A DNA stretch of 64,000 nucleotides. Source: Spirodela intermedia. Its lineage: Eukaryota > Streptophyta > Magnoliopsida > Alismatales > Araceae. The notes under the pieces were generated by a model that was not told the origin of the DNA, searched no databases, and saw only the letters and a program-made list of their open reading frames with translations. Each line of letters begins with the position of its first letter. Position 1 is the stretch's first letter. Made by a program: the position numbers and the translations under genes. Where the stretch lies: NCBI GenBank assembly GCA_902729315.2, contig LR746272.1, forward strand, positions 13,337,827-13,401,826, read 5' to 3'. Of this stretch, positions 23,841-36,212 are shown piece by piece.

Positions 23841-25358
23841 TGATGTGACTTAGTCATTGTATAGTAAATAATACAAAATTTAAAATTTATAAAACTAGAA
23901 AATATGAATTTTTAGATATTTAGAAGTATTTCTAAATAAATATATCAATTATAATTTAATAAAACTTTCAAAAATAATAGTAATTTTTCAAGTTGATCAC
24001 AGGGATGTAATATAATATATGGTAATTATTCAGAATTTTGGTCAAAGAATACTATTTTTTATGAATTTTATACTAGGAAATGAAAAGAAAATATATTTAA
24101 AATTCATAAAAAAGAGAAATAAGGGTGCAGACATCAAGATGACATCAGCGCCCGGCAAACACAAATAAGATGAAAATAGAGTTCCGCCTAATGATTCTTA
24201 GGTAAGCGATTATAGAAGATTTAATTAATCAAATTAAGATCTATAAAAGTTAGAAGAATCGTAATTGAATGAAGTATATTTTGGTAAATTAAAATCACAT
24301 AAATGATCACTAAATGAAGCATAAAGTAAGTTGAAAGTAGGAAAATAGAGTTTTGGTGTCATGGCGGCGATGCGTCAATAATGCACCAAAATCCTGAATA
24401 TTGGGAAGGATAGTCATGTAGTGTCTACGGCCTCGAAGACTCTCTTTGGACAAAGATGATGTGGGCAATCTCTAGATCTCCTTACGAAGTCTAGAGATCA
24501 ATGAAATGGGTCGTCGAATCGTCTTTAGAGGCTATCATTCGGCAGAGCAGAAAAATGGTGACTTTTCGGCTCTCTAGCAGTTGTCACCTGACGGAGAAGA
24601 GTTAGATGGAGGTGGGGAGCATGTTAGGGAGTTTCATCCTCATTTTCGTGCAGCAATAGGAGGCTCTTCATCGCAACTAGTACGCTCTCAAGAGGTGGTA
24701 ACTCGTCTCCCAGTGGATCGTCCTCTTCTTGACGACAACTTGTTCATTGATTAGTCGGAGATGCTTTACTTGTTGGGTTCATGATCCTTTTATCACAAAT
24801 CATTTAACAATTTTAGTAACAATGCTTCGTGAATTGCATTGACGAGATTTTCGCCGATGATCTAACGATTTTGGTTGCTTAATTCTTCATCGGCGATATG
24901 CAGGAAAATCACAATAATCAGATAAAAAATATGAATTTTGGCTCTAGGAGAATTCAAATCTGCGCCGATTGCCTCCCCCACCTTTTTTGGGGAAGGTGAT
25001 GTGGAAGGAGAGTGGTGACATGTGCCCCATCGGTTCAAGCTGCTTGAGCCCTTATTCATGGCTCCTACCCAACTACACTTTTGACCTATTTGTGGACTCG
25101 GCTGGCCGGCAGGTCCCCCTTATTTTATTTTATTTTTATTTTTATTTCTTTTTCTTCATTTATCTCAAAGGTAAGATTGTAAAAATCATATAAAATCATA
25201 TAAAATCATATAAAATCACATAATTACCTAAAAAATCATGTTAATCAATTAAAAACCAATTTTCACACTTTAACACAAATATAAGTCTTTTTATCATGAG
25301 TTAAAGCTAAAACTATATTATTTACTAATTATTAACTCATGATAATGAAGACTTATCA
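23841..25358 (-). mobile_element. 1.5-kb solo-LTR-like element nested in copia, 5-bp target duplication
   Basis: The + strand reads TGATGTGACTTAG ... GACTTATCA, 1518 bp. It is flanked on both sides by GATAT (23836-23840 and 25359-25363). The related copia at 17740-17760 has the uninterrupted GAGATATCTC site. TG...CA ends, a 5-bp duplication and the lack of genes fit a solo LTR. By similarity of the sense 5' half to the LTR-like segment after the Athila/Tat region, the family may be Tat/Athila-type gypsy (inference). Confidence 0.7.
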
Positions 25359-25869
25359 GATATCTCTAAAATTTATCAACTCACGGATCTTGTGATATCA
25401 CACATCAATAAGCTCCAATCATGTATGATAGACTTATTCTTTACTAAGCAAATGACACTTAGATTGTTACAATATAGAAGAACTTCACCCTATCGGATCC
25501 CAAGTTTGCTTAATAATCCTTTCAACCACAAGGCCTCTTTGACTACTTCAATAGCTACCATGTACCCTACCTTAGTCGTATATAATGTAATAGTAATTTG
25601 AAGTGAAGACTTCTAACTAGCAAGTCCACCAGCCATGGTAAAAACATGTCATGTCATAGATCTTCAATGATATAAATTTTTGTCAAAATCTACATCAACA
25701 AAGCCAATAGTAGAAAGACAACTTTTCTGGTCAAAATAGATTCCAAAATCTAAAGAATTTTGTAGATATCGGAGAATTCACTTTATTGCACTCTAATACT
25801 CCTTTCTTGGATTGCTCATAAACCTGCTTATAAGTCCAACAACATGAGTAATATCTAGTTTAGTATAGA

Positions 25870-26660
25870 TCATAGCATACATGAGAGAGTAAATCGTACT
25901 AATATAAGAGATTTACTTCATCTCAATAATATCTTCCTCAAATGTCAAATATTGAGTAGTAGATACTTTGAAATCACTAGCCAGAAGAGTGCTCACTATT
26001 TTAACATTACTCAAGCCAAATAGATTTATCACCTTCAAAAGATAACTCTTCTGAGTCAACCATAATTGACCTAACTTTTGGTCTCTATGGATCTCTATAC
26101 CAAAAATCTTTTTTGCCACACTAAGATTCTTCATGTCAAATTTTCTGCTCAATAGTGCCTTTAATCTAGCAAGTTTTTGTTAATTCTTTGAAGTAATGAA
26201 CATATCATCAACATAAAACATCAAAATAATAAGAGAATCATCATCATAAGTCCTCATATAAACATAATAGTCAAAATCGCACCTTGTATAGTCAATTGTC
26301 AATATATAAGAGTCAAACTTATTGTACCACTACCTTGATGCCTGCTCCAACCCATTAAAGGACTTCTTCGATTGACAAATAAGATGTTTTGACCCCTACA
26401 TAATGAAACCCTTTGATTGTTGTATATAAATAGTCTCCTCTAAATTGTCATGAAGAAATATTGTCTTCACATTTAGTTGCTTAAGTTTCATATCTTCATG
26501 TGTGACAATGACTAACAACAAGTAAATAGTTGTGTACTTCACAACATGTAAAAATATCTTATGTGTAAAGTTTTTTGCAACAAGCCTTGTCTTGTATTGT
26601 GACTGATCACCATCAATCATTGATGACTTCTTCTTGTACACTCATTTGCACTCATTAACT
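25870..26660 (-). pseudogene. copia reverse transcriptase fragments
   Basis: 26641-26396 reads KTRLVAKNFTH and LKQLNVKTIFLHDNLEETIY, the N-terminal half of copia RT. 26152-25913 reads FDMKNLSVAKKIFGIEIHRD, the segment after the YVDD box. The intervening bases carry stops. Related codons occur in the truncated relative at 16600-17400. Confidence 0.75.
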
Positions 26661-27879
26661 TGCTTCCATACATGAAGATCCATCAATTCTCAAGTGTGGT
26701 TTTTGTCTAAAGATGTTTGCTCTTTAGACATCGTTTGCATCCACTTCTTCTTTTCATGATAATTAATTGCTTCCTAAAAAGTTGTGAGCTTGTTATCTCT
26801 TGTAAATACTATAAAGGCAACATAATCATCAACAGGCCTTACTTCACGCTTACTCCATATAGTAGCAATATAATTAGGAACATCTGATGATTCTACAACT
26901 CAATCTTTACTCACAATAGAACTAAGAGGACTCTACATAGCCTCCACCTCTAATCTTGTTCTGTCCACAACTCAAGTATCATAAGATTCATGAATCTTGT
27001 GTTTTATAGAAAAAGACTTCAACATGTGATATTCATAAAAAAATCACATCCTTACTGAAAAATAACTTTCTTCCCCTCTGAATCCCAAAGTCAATATTTC
27101 TTCATGCTAGTGATATAGCCTAAGAAGGTATATTTATTTGACTTTAGATCTAATTGATCTCTCATCAATAGATATCTTGGACATCCAAATATATACAAAT
27201 TCGAATAGTCAATAAGATGTTCAGTCCATCCCTCTTCAACAACCTTTTTATCAAGAGTAAAACTTGGTGATTTATCATACTTAGTAATTCCTTAGGCAAA
27301 ATTTTGAATTCTTAGTAATTGTGCCATACCAAATAAGCTACCATACTCACAACTTCAACCCAAAATTCTCTAGACAAGTCGGCATTCAACCATAAACACC
27401 ATGCTCTATTAGTAATCATATGATTCATCTACTTAGCAATATCATTCTATTGAGGAGTCTTCTTCACCGTATAGTAATGTTGAATACTATGTTCATCACA
27501 AAATTGATCAAATTCAAAATTCTTAAATTTTGTACCACTATCAGTCTGTAAGACTTTGATCTATCTCCTTGTTTGATTTTCCACCTTCGTACACACCGTC
27601 TTGAACTTTGTAAGTACTTCTAACTTGTGCTTCAAGAAGAATACTCAGACTTTCCTTGAAATATCATCAATAAATATTATAAAATATCGAGCACCACTCA
27701 TTGACATCACATCAACCAGATCACATGCATTTAAATGAATATAATATAGCACACTACTCGTATCATGCTTTGCTGCTTTGAATGTCATCTTGTATTTTTC
27801 TCATGATATAATATTTGTAAAAATTTAATTTGTAAGTTCTCACACCAGGCACTAGTCATTATACATGTAGCTTTTTCAT

Positions 27880-29090
27880 ACATGTCTCACTCATATGGCC
27901 TAATCGTAAGTGTCATAAAAGTACATCATCAATCATAGAATCATCTAGTGTCATAACACAAGGTCCACCTATAACAATACTCTTCTCAAGTTTATAAATA
28001 TTCACTCATTGATGTCTTCCCTTCATCACAATAACTAATCCCTTGATAATCTTGAGGTTCTTATTATCTCATTTGAAGCAACATTTATTTGCCTTCAATA
28101 CTCTTAAGTAAAATTAAATTTTAGTGTAATATTGGAATATGACAAACATTTCTAAGCTCTCGAACCACTATGTCAAACATCCAAACCTTCACCGAACTAA
28201 TGCCTACAACTTCACAAGTTACATTGTTTTCCAAAATAAACAACTCTTGTTGCACTTTTATATGAGCTAAACTAGTCAGCATTAAGACACATATGATAAG
28301 AATAACTAGTATTAAGAATCTATGTTTTTGACAACTCTTTAGTTGTAACAAGTCTAAAATAAACTTCACTATCTTCTCTATCCTCAACCTTCGTAACATT
28401 AGTCAAATTAGATTCACCTTTTGTTGTCCTATCACTCTGATTTTTCAGACAATCTCTTTGCAAGTGTCTCTTCTCATAACACGTGACAAATTTGGTTTTT
28501 GAACCAATTTGTCCATGACTTGGACCATCTCTTGATAATCATTTCTCCTTCTATCTTCTATGTTATCTTTCACCCTTCACATATAAACCTTCACCATGAG
28601 TCTCACCAACATCTTTTTTTCGATAATAATACTCCATCAATGAGTCAATAAGATCTTCAAAAATTTAATTTCATACGAAGCAAGTCATTCAATAATTGAT
28701 TAAAATAATCAATATTAGATGTCAAATCATCTCCATCTAACATACGTAACTAAAATAACTTTATCTTGAATGTCTATTTACTCATCATCAACTTTGGTGT
28801 ATATTGTTTCTCCAATTTCTTTTAGAGTTCTTTTAGATTGTATTCATCTATGACCTGCTGAAGAGCCCAATCAGATAGATATGTATGAATAAAATCTCTA
28901 GTCTTATTCTCCATTATCTCTCAATCATTAATACTGATCTTGTTTGATTTTGGACTATCCAAAGTCTTATACAAATCAATCTACAATAATGCATCATGCA
29001 CATGATACTTTTAGATATTAAAGTTAGAAGATTTATCCAACTTTTGTTAGTATACACCTTAGAAGTCATAATTAATCTACAAATAATCAA
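27880..29090 (-). pseudogene. copia gag to pre-integrase remnant
   Basis: 28399-28121 encodes a 92-residue frame from the protease/pre-integrase area. A knuckle-like stretch follows the gag region near 28440-28500. Gag itself lacks a long frame. Orientation and order fit the surrounding element. Confidence 0.5.
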
Positions 29091-29095
29091 ACTAA

Positions 29096-29108
29096 TGTTC
29101 TAAGACCA
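29096..29108 (-). other. copia primer-binding site
   Basis: The minus strand reads TGGTCTTAGAAC, two bases inside the LTR end; a diverged initiator tRNA-Met complement. Confidence 0.6.
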
Positions 29109-29110
29109 CT

Positions 29111-29721
29111 TGTCGAAAGAAATATGTATGCATAAGAGCACAATAACAACAGAAACTCAATTTCTAGATATCAATTAGAACTAATAGAAAAAAAATCACC
29201 AAGTTATCAAGAATCTTGATGAGAACAAGATTTCTACCAAACACCTCTAATTCACATCTCAATGCTCTCGAGATGACTAACACACTAGAGAGTTAACAAT
29301 TGACTCTTATTTCCTTCTATAAAGACTTCACCTCTGATAAAAGAGAGAGAAGATACTAAGAGAAAGAAATAGAGTTAATGGAGAGAGAGAATAGGATCAA
29401 GAGAGATAGAGAATTCATCGTTCACCATACTCAAAAAGAGAAAATACATATCTTATTTATAGTGAATAGGAAAAGATAACCACTCCTTAAAAAGAAACAT
29501 CTCGATCTACAAGTAGCCGAACCCACACATCTTGGAGGTGACAACTACAACCACCTTTGTTTCTTGCTCCTCTCTCTACTAGACTCCCAAAATGGGTCAA
29601 AAGGTTTGATGTGACCACTATGTCACTGCCCCCTTGCATGCCTCCTAAGCAAGTTAGATAGCATAAATTCTCTCTCATGTCTCTCAAATAGTTCAATTGT
29701 GATGGACTGACACTGTCAACA
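29111..29721 (-). repeat. copia 5' LTR (611 bp)
   Basis: Minus-strand start TGTTGACAGTGTC, end TTTCGACA. It is similar along its length to 23039-23656. The inner side abuts the primer-binding site at about 29097-29108. Confidence 0.8.
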
Positions 29722-30069
29722 TTTCTTCACTTGGTTTTGCATGTCATTGATGTTGAAATGATAGAAGAGTAATTAATCGTGAGGCCTCTCAACACTTCTT
29801 CTAGTGAAAGTTTTGTGGGGAAGAGTTCCAAACTAGTGTTGTGACGGAAACAACGTGATTATAAATATGCTTGCTTCATTGATGATGAACAAGATGAAAT
29901 GAAAATTCAGACAATACTAGATGTATCATAAACTGTTTGGTCTTGCCTAGACTTTTGTTGGTAGAAGAGCCATGTTAGTAGCATTCCTTTTGTTGACTAG
30001 GAAAACGAGTATAGTGACATTGCTTTGAAGTGGGACATTGGGACCTAGACTAATAGAGTGAGTAAAAAT
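29722..30069 (+). other. Lectin-kinase remnant 5' flank (beta), left part
   Basis: Matches 6475-6820 at the alpha remnant (for example AAACTGTTTGGTCTTGCC). It continues across the next copia at 33014, so the two parts were once contiguous. Confidence 0.65.
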
Positions 30070-30364
30070 TGATGGCATTAAGCCCAATTAAACAACGGGT
30101 GCATGAAGATCACCAGAGGTGACACTCTAACAGATTCTCTAACAAAAACTATTTCAAGTTGTTTACCATTTCTTCCAAGGTATAATGGCTGAGATGAAAG
30201 CTACATGAAAATGTGGGCCCCACGAATCATAACTCTCTTTAATAACCATTACTCTCTCTCTCCTAAAAATTGTACTCAACGTGTTTGTTGAAATGCAAGA
30301 AGAGAGAAGTGTTTGTTTTTTTCTTTGATTCTTCTTCACTCTCTCCTATTTCTCGATTCCAACA
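30070..30364 (+). repeat. copia 5' LTR (295 bp)
   Basis: TGATGGCATTAAG ... ATTCCAACA. It pairs with 32716-33013. The TATA-like position reads CCTAAAAATTG here but CCTATAAATTG in the 3' LTR. Confidence 0.85.
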
Positions 30365-30366
30365 TT

Positions 30367-30379
30367 TGGTAGCAGAGTC
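30367..30379 (+). other. copia primer-binding site
   Basis: TGGTAGCAGAGTC, close to the initiator tRNA-Met complement, two bases after the LTR. Confidence 0.75.
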
Positions 30380-30382
30380 AAG

Positions 30383-31260
30383 TTGTCGGAGATTAGACAG
30401 AAGATGCTGTGCCATGGAGATGCTATAGAAGGTGAGAGCTCGCTCGCCACAAGTGGAGCTGTGAAAGGACCTAGAGATGTCGGATATCCAAGTATGTTCC
30501 CAGTCTTGAATAAGACCAACTATCCATTGTGGGCGATGCGTATGCAACTCCACTTGGAGGCTCACAGCTTATGGGATGCTATTGAGTTGGAGACAATAGC
30601 AAGAAAGAAGGATTGACAAGCCCTCTTTGTGATGTTCAGAGCTGTGTCTAAAGGCATCTAGACACAACTACTTGGGAGCTTTTCAAAGTGACGTATGTGG
30701 GAGTGACTTGTCTCATGAAATCAAGACTTCAAGGTCTCAGGTGAGAATTTGAGATGTTTCAAAATGGGGGATGATGAAATTGTGATTGACTTTTCCGAAA
30801 AACTGTCACGAGTTGTCACTCAAATCAGAAATTTGGGTGAAAAGTTATAAGAAGGTGCTGTTGTTGCCAAGCTTCTTCGAGCAACACCAGGGAGATTTGA
30901 TCCAATTACAGCATCTCTCAAGCAATTTGGCAACATCGACTCCATGCCATTTGAAGGAGTTACATCTCTTAAGATCTACAAAGAAAAACTCAAAATCCAT
31001 CAAGAAAGGAAGGAAGAACAAGTCCTCTCCTCTAGCATGAGAAAATCAAAAGGTGGAGAAACACGTGGCAGAGGACGTGGATGAAGTTGAGGCCACGGAA
31101 ATGGCAAAGGTAGAAGAGGTGGACAAAGCTCCGAAGAAGGCTGGAAAAATCATGATAAATCAAAGGTAAAATGCTACAATTGTGATAAAATGGGACATTA
31201 TGCGTCTGAGTGTTACGTAGAAAAAAGGAAAGAAAAGGCTCACCTTGCAAGTTTGGAAGA
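30383..31260 (+). pseudogene. copia gag (broken)
   Basis: The N-terminal frame 30383-30616 contains LNKTNYPLWAMRMQ, a typical copia gag start. A stop at 30614 and later frame changes follow. A complete CCHC knuckle (CYNCDKMGHYASEC) is readable near 31171-31212 after a glycine/arginine-rich stretch. Confidence 0.75.
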
Positions 31261-31306
31261 GAAGGTTGAATCTACACTACTTATGGTCACAATAGACTAA
31301 CTTCTC

Positions 31307-32450
31307 TTGTTAGGTGCGCTAGAAACTCAAGTTGGAAAAGACATGTGGTACCTAGACACTGGCACCACGAATCACATGATCGAAAGACGAGAATTCTTCT
31401 CTGAATTCAATAACTCATCTAGAGGAGTAGTGAAATTTGGAGACGGATCTAGCATTGATATATTAGACAGAGGAAGTTTGTTGGTCAATTGTCAAGATGA
31501 TAGTCAACTAACTCTGGATAATGTCTTATATGCACCTGAACTGAGGACAAACATACGAAGCCTCAGACGCCTTGATAATCAAGGATACAAGAAGGTAATG
31601 AAATCAGGGTCACTCACTATCTATGATGAGAATAATTGTCTTCTTGCTAAGGTATAGAAAACGCAGGGCAAACTTTACAAGCTTAACTAAAAATTAGAGG
31701 AAAGTGCTTTCTCTCAAAAGAAAATTTCGAGACCGACTGAAAATGGCACTGAAGGTATAGACATTTGAATTTTCATACTTTAAAAACTCTTTCTTCACAA
31801 AGCCTTGTACAGAGTTTGCCGATAATCAGCATCCTTGAGAACCTTTGTCGATACTATGTTGCAAGCAAGCAACACAAACAAGTGTTCCCTGCTTCATTGA
31901 AATACAGAGTAAGTAGGGTTTTAGAACTTGTCCGTGGTGATCTTTGTGGTCCGATTTCACCTACTACGTATGGAGGAAACATGTATTTCTTCCTAATCAT
32001 TGATGACTTCTCCAGACTAATGTGGGTCTCAATCTTGAAGCACAAGGATGAAGCTCTTCAGGCCTTTGTAGAATTCAAAATGATGGCAGAGGCAGAGAAA
32101 GGAGTAAAGATTGGAGCTCTAAGAACTGATCAAGGAGGTGAATTTAATTTCACAGATTTCAATTCATTGTGCTCATAGCATGAAATTAAGCATCAACTCA
32201 CAACACCCTACTCACCTCAACAAAATGGAGTGGTGGAGAAAAAAAAAATAGAACCATTATGGAAATGATCTAGAGCATGTTAAAAGAAAAGAACCTGCCC
32301 CCCTGAATTATGGGGAGAAGCTGTGAATACAAGCATCTACAACTTCAATCGATGGCCTACAAAGAGCTTAGAAGGAGTCACTCCTTATGAAGCTTGGACA
32401 GGCTCAAAGCCGAGTGTAGCTCATTTCAGAGTTTTTGGCTCACTCGCTCA
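31307..32450 (+). pseudogene. copia protease and integrase (broken)
   Basis: 31307-31657 holds MWYLDTGTTNHM (protease) and the pre-integrase region. 31765-32178 holds the integrase zinc region and the core with GDLCGPI and RTDQGGEF. The third motif, NGVVEKK, lies after a stop and a frame change near 32230-32250. The end motif TPYEAWTGSKPS and FRVFGS near 32383-32445 completes integrase. Confidence 0.8.
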
Positions 32451-32670
32451 GGTGTTGTTGTTTATTAACAACAAATCGGCAATTGCACTATCAAAAAAAT
32501 TCAGTACGCCACAGCAGATTCTTAGCACATTGATACTTGATATCATTTCATTCGTTCTTGCCTCGAAGACAAGTCAATTGATGTGGAGCACATCAACTCT
32601 GCTGATCAATTAGCTGAGCTACTCACGAAGCTATTAAGAAAAACTGATTTAATGAGCTTCGTCAGAGACT
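32451..32670 (+). pseudogene. copia RNase H C-terminal end fused to integrase
   Basis: Directly after the integrase FGSLAQ codons the sequence jumps to LFINNKSAIALS, the late RNase H motif, then to codons related to the ADQLA-type end. All of RT and most of RNase H is missing, which points to one internal deletion between integrase and RNase H. Confidence 0.7.
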
Positions 32671-32715
32671 AAGTATGGTTGAAGACAGCGGGAATACTAG
32701 GCTTAGAGGGGAGAC

Positions 32716-33013
32716 TGATGGTGTTAAGCCTAGTCAAACAACAGGAGTGTGAAGATCGCCAAAAACGGCGACACTCCGGCAGATTCTCCGGCGAAGATTA
32801 TTTCAAGTTGTTTATTGTTTCTTCTAAGTTATAACAGCTGAGATGAAAGCTACGTGGAAATGTGGACCCCAAAAATCGTAACTGTCTTTAATGACCGTTA
32901 CTCTCTTTCTCCTATAAATTGTACTCAACATGTTCGATGAAATGCAAGAAGGAGAGGCATGTATTTTTTTCCTTTGATTCTTCTTCACTCTCTCCTATTT
33001 CTCAATTCCAACA
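32716..33013 (+). repeat. copia 3' LTR (298 bp)
   Basis: TGATGGTGTTAAG ... ATTCCAACA. It keeps CpG-rich motifs (CTCCGGC twice) where the 5' LTR has CTCTAAC. An intact TATAAA is near 32924. Confidence 0.85.
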
Positions 33014-33822
33014 AAAGTATCATGACTGACTGATACATGGGAGATCCAAGGGTCAGTCGTAGGATACATTTACTGATCAGAAGCTCAACTACTACCTAGA
33101 AAAAACAAGCCAATTTTGAAAACCTCGAAGAATTCTGATCCTGCCTCCCCTTGTAGATCCTTCAACAGAAAGAGCATGAAAATGTCAGCAAAGCTCGTTT
33201 CAGCCGAGATTTCCAGTTGCATGCGCCGCTCCAATGCTACTGCAGTCAACGCGGGTATTCTCGGACAGAGTCATTCAGCTTTTCTCCCATTTGTTCTCAC
33301 TACAGTCAGGCGGCAGGTCGGCCTACAGGCCTGAGCACCGACGGCGCAAGATGGCGTGCTGTTGCCGGTGGGTTCTTGGACGACGATGCGATGGATAAGC
33401 AGGAAAGCAACCGAAGGCCAGGGAGGCGTACTCCCCCTCCCCCCCGGTTTAGTGAAAAATGCTGGCTTATTGCTGCATTTATTCCCTTACTCAGGACAGC
33501 GACACATCGCGAGAATAGTGAGGGTCCGGACTGCAGTCAATCAATGCCCCTCAGCTCCGACAGGGGAGGCCCGCTCAAGTGCATGCGAACCTGCTGCTTG
33601 CGCGATGGCTATGTCGCACTGTCGGGTGACGGAAACAGCACCGACTCGATTCTGCTTGTCAACAACCTCGGCCGGGTGCTGTACCGGTGGCCGGCGAGCT
33701 TCCACACCAAGTTCATCGTCCTCTTCTACGAGCATGCCAAATCATTTCTGTTCGGCGATCGGAAGGCGTTCACGATGACCACCGACAAGCGTTCGAGCGC
33801 CACGGGAAGCTTCGGCGCTTGA
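33014..33822 (+). pseudogene. Lectin-kinase 5' region and partial lectin exon 1 (beta)
   Basis: 33014-33540 matches the alpha remnant and the upstream regions of copies C-E. From about 33553 the frame reads GGPLKCMRTCCLRDGY, LLVNNLGRVLYRWPASF and FGDRKAFTMTTD, aligning with exon 1 of B and C. The signal peptide is replaced by upstream sequence, and the frame ends at a TGA (33820) where GGFLGLF should follow. No exon 2 or kinase follows. Confidence 0.75.
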
Positions 33823-36212
33823 TATTTTATTTTATTTTTTTCCCTCTCATACAGTTCGACCACTATTTTATATGTTTCAATAAATTTTTTACCTATTTAC
33901 GTAAGAGGGGAGGTTAAAATCTGCATTCAATATTATATAACCTTGATACTCAACAGTCGTCTTGTATTAACCAAAAAAAACTGTAAATGAATCAACCCTG
34001 ATAAAGTAAAAGGGGACATAGACCAAGGTAACTTAATATTTAATGATTTTTCTCGATTTTTATTTGGGATTGATATATTATATAATATTCACATTCTGAT
34101 TGAATATTTATGATATATTCTTCATCAATTATTGTCTTACAAAAATAGCGAATTTTTATCTACTGTTTTACATTAATAATTTACGATTATGTGGTATTGT
34201 AGATGCTTGACGTTAGTATGAATAAGTTTTATGCTTGCAATGACATAGTAAGTGATGTTAATGTAAATGCATCAAAAGGTACTATACTAGAATTTTATGC
34301 AGATAAAATTGTATGTTTTATATTTATTTTAAGAAGTGTCTTCTTAACCTTATCTTGCCATCTTAGACTAATGTAAGAGGGACTAGACATCCGAGTTTGT
34401 TTATCTAGAATGATGGGTTTTGAGAAGTTGTACTTAAATGCTTATTTGATATTGTGATAGTTTTTTGATATTGTACTTAATTGCTTATTTGTAATATTTT
34501 CTATTGACCATGTAATGTAAACTTAGATGGTATTGTCACAATGGTAATGTCACCAAGCTATGATTGAGTGGGCCAAAAGGTGTTGTGGGTCGTGACATGG
34601 TCACTTGTACCCTCAGCCATTTTCCATCCTAGTGAAAGACTAAGACTTCTTTCCTTAGACTACCCATAAGTCTCCACTCCTGCATAAGCTTCAATGGATT
34701 CGATCATAAAAACAAATATGAAATTTTGTATTTCTTTACTAAATGAATAAATTCAATGGATTTTCTTTCTTTTGAAATGTGTTTTGTTTTTTATAAATGT
34801 AAACATAAATTTCTAGATGGTTTTTACCAATCATAGATTAAATGTTTTACTTTCTCTATTTTTACACTTTTATTTTTTCATATATGATCTGTGCATTTCA
34901 TGTTAAATATAAAAAATCAAATGATTTTTAAGATACTTATATTATGAAGACATGAATTGTGTAATGGTCGTGCTTCAAAGTTTGAGTGAAAAATCTAACA
35001 TGCAATCAATTAGACCAGCTTTAGACATTAAAGCTTGTTAATAGTGTAGGGATATGTTCTTTAAATGTCTTTCAAAGACAAAGACAATGCAATAAATGGG
35101 AAAAAAATTAATCCTACAATTTGAGTTATATTTTTCATTATTTAAATGTGTTTTATTTAAATAACATTGTAGGTATTGATGTGATACCTAATCATCTCAA
35201 TTCTAATTATTAATACATATTGTAGGCAATAGACATATATAAGGCCCTAGATGTTCCTTAAAAGCCTAGTAGAGAAGAAAAATCAATAATGTTCAACACA
35301 TTGAAAAAAAACCTAGTGGCAACATTTTGAGCAGCTAAGTGTAGTAATTATGATAACCAGCTGGACAAGTAAGAGTTTACTACAACATATGCATTGCAAT
35401 AGTTGTTAGAGGATTATAATTATGTTTTATAAGTAATGATCAAAACTATTTATTTTTTATGTTTTAATACACTAATCATTTTATTTATACTTTAGTTTTA
35501 TAATAGTTTTAATATCTTGTGGGCAGAGCAATAATGCCATTTGACAAATTGTTGGTTATAAGGAGATTATAAGAGGAGATAAGAGAGGGAGTGAATTAAC
35601 CTTTTGTAATACTTATTTGAATTGAATTCATGTCAATTTTTTAAAACAAGAATTAGAGTAGTTTTTTTAAAACATATATAAGGACATTTTCAAAGGGTTT
35701 TAGTAGTTCATGTTGGTATGATCATTAAAAATACTCTTGAAACAACTTTCATTGAATTTCATATATCTATCAATATATCAAGTTCAAGTTTCCAAAATAA
35801 TTTCTCTAGATTCACAAAACTAGGAGGCTAAGTAGATTACAACCATTTAATGTCATTTACATTAATGACTCTAGAAGTACTCAAATAAAATAAATAAAAG
35901 AAAAAATATATATTGGGATGCTACTTCTCTAGCGTAGAATTGAAGAAGATTTTTAAGAGATGTCTCACTTGAACATTTGAAAAAAAAAGTGAAAATATTG
36001 TTAGATGAGTTGATTCCTCACTTGGAGGAATGGGAGTAGGGAAGTCAATGTGATTTTTCCTTGATTTTTGGGTTTTAATGATTTAAATGGTAATTCTAAT
36101 GGCTAGCTATGTACTAGTAATGGTTGATGTGAGGATTGTCACATCTTTTTTGTGTTTTATTTTCCCTTGATGTCTTTTTCCCTCACTTTACTTTTTTTTC
36201 AAGTGTATTAAC
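33823..36212. other. AT-rich intergenic DNA
   Basis: No frame above about 70 codons, no repeat shared with other parts of the window and no motif I recognise. Confidence 0.6.

Larger units (their letters stand above)
23039..29721 (-). mobile_element. Complete Ty1/copia retrotransposon with both LTRs (contains a nested insertion)
   Basis: Minus-strand element with 5' LTR 29721-29111, a primer-binding site next to it, gag about 29090-28440, protease and pre-integrase about 28400-27900, integrase, RT (near 26640-26150), RNase H and 3' LTR 23656-23039. Flanks CTTCT (23034-23038) and TTTCT (29722-29726) are a 4/5 match to a 5-bp duplication. The copy A flank shows the uninterrupted site. A 1518-bp repeat sits inside near the 3' end. 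Without it the element is about 5.2 kb, normal for copia. Coding frames are short and broken. It separates copy B from the next lectin remnant. Confidence 0.85.
30070..33013 (+). mobile_element. Short copia element with both LTRs and an RT deletion
   Basis: Only 2944 bp: 5' LTR 30070-30364, primer-binding site 30367, gag, protease, integrase, then directly the end of RNase H, a purine tract near 32704-32714 and 3' LTR 32716-33013. Flanks AAAAT (30065-30069) and AAAGT (33014-33018) mark a target duplication with one change. The alpha locus at 6809-6822 shows the empty site GTAAAAGTATC. RT is absent, so it could move only with outside help, and its other frames are also broken. Confidence 0.85.
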
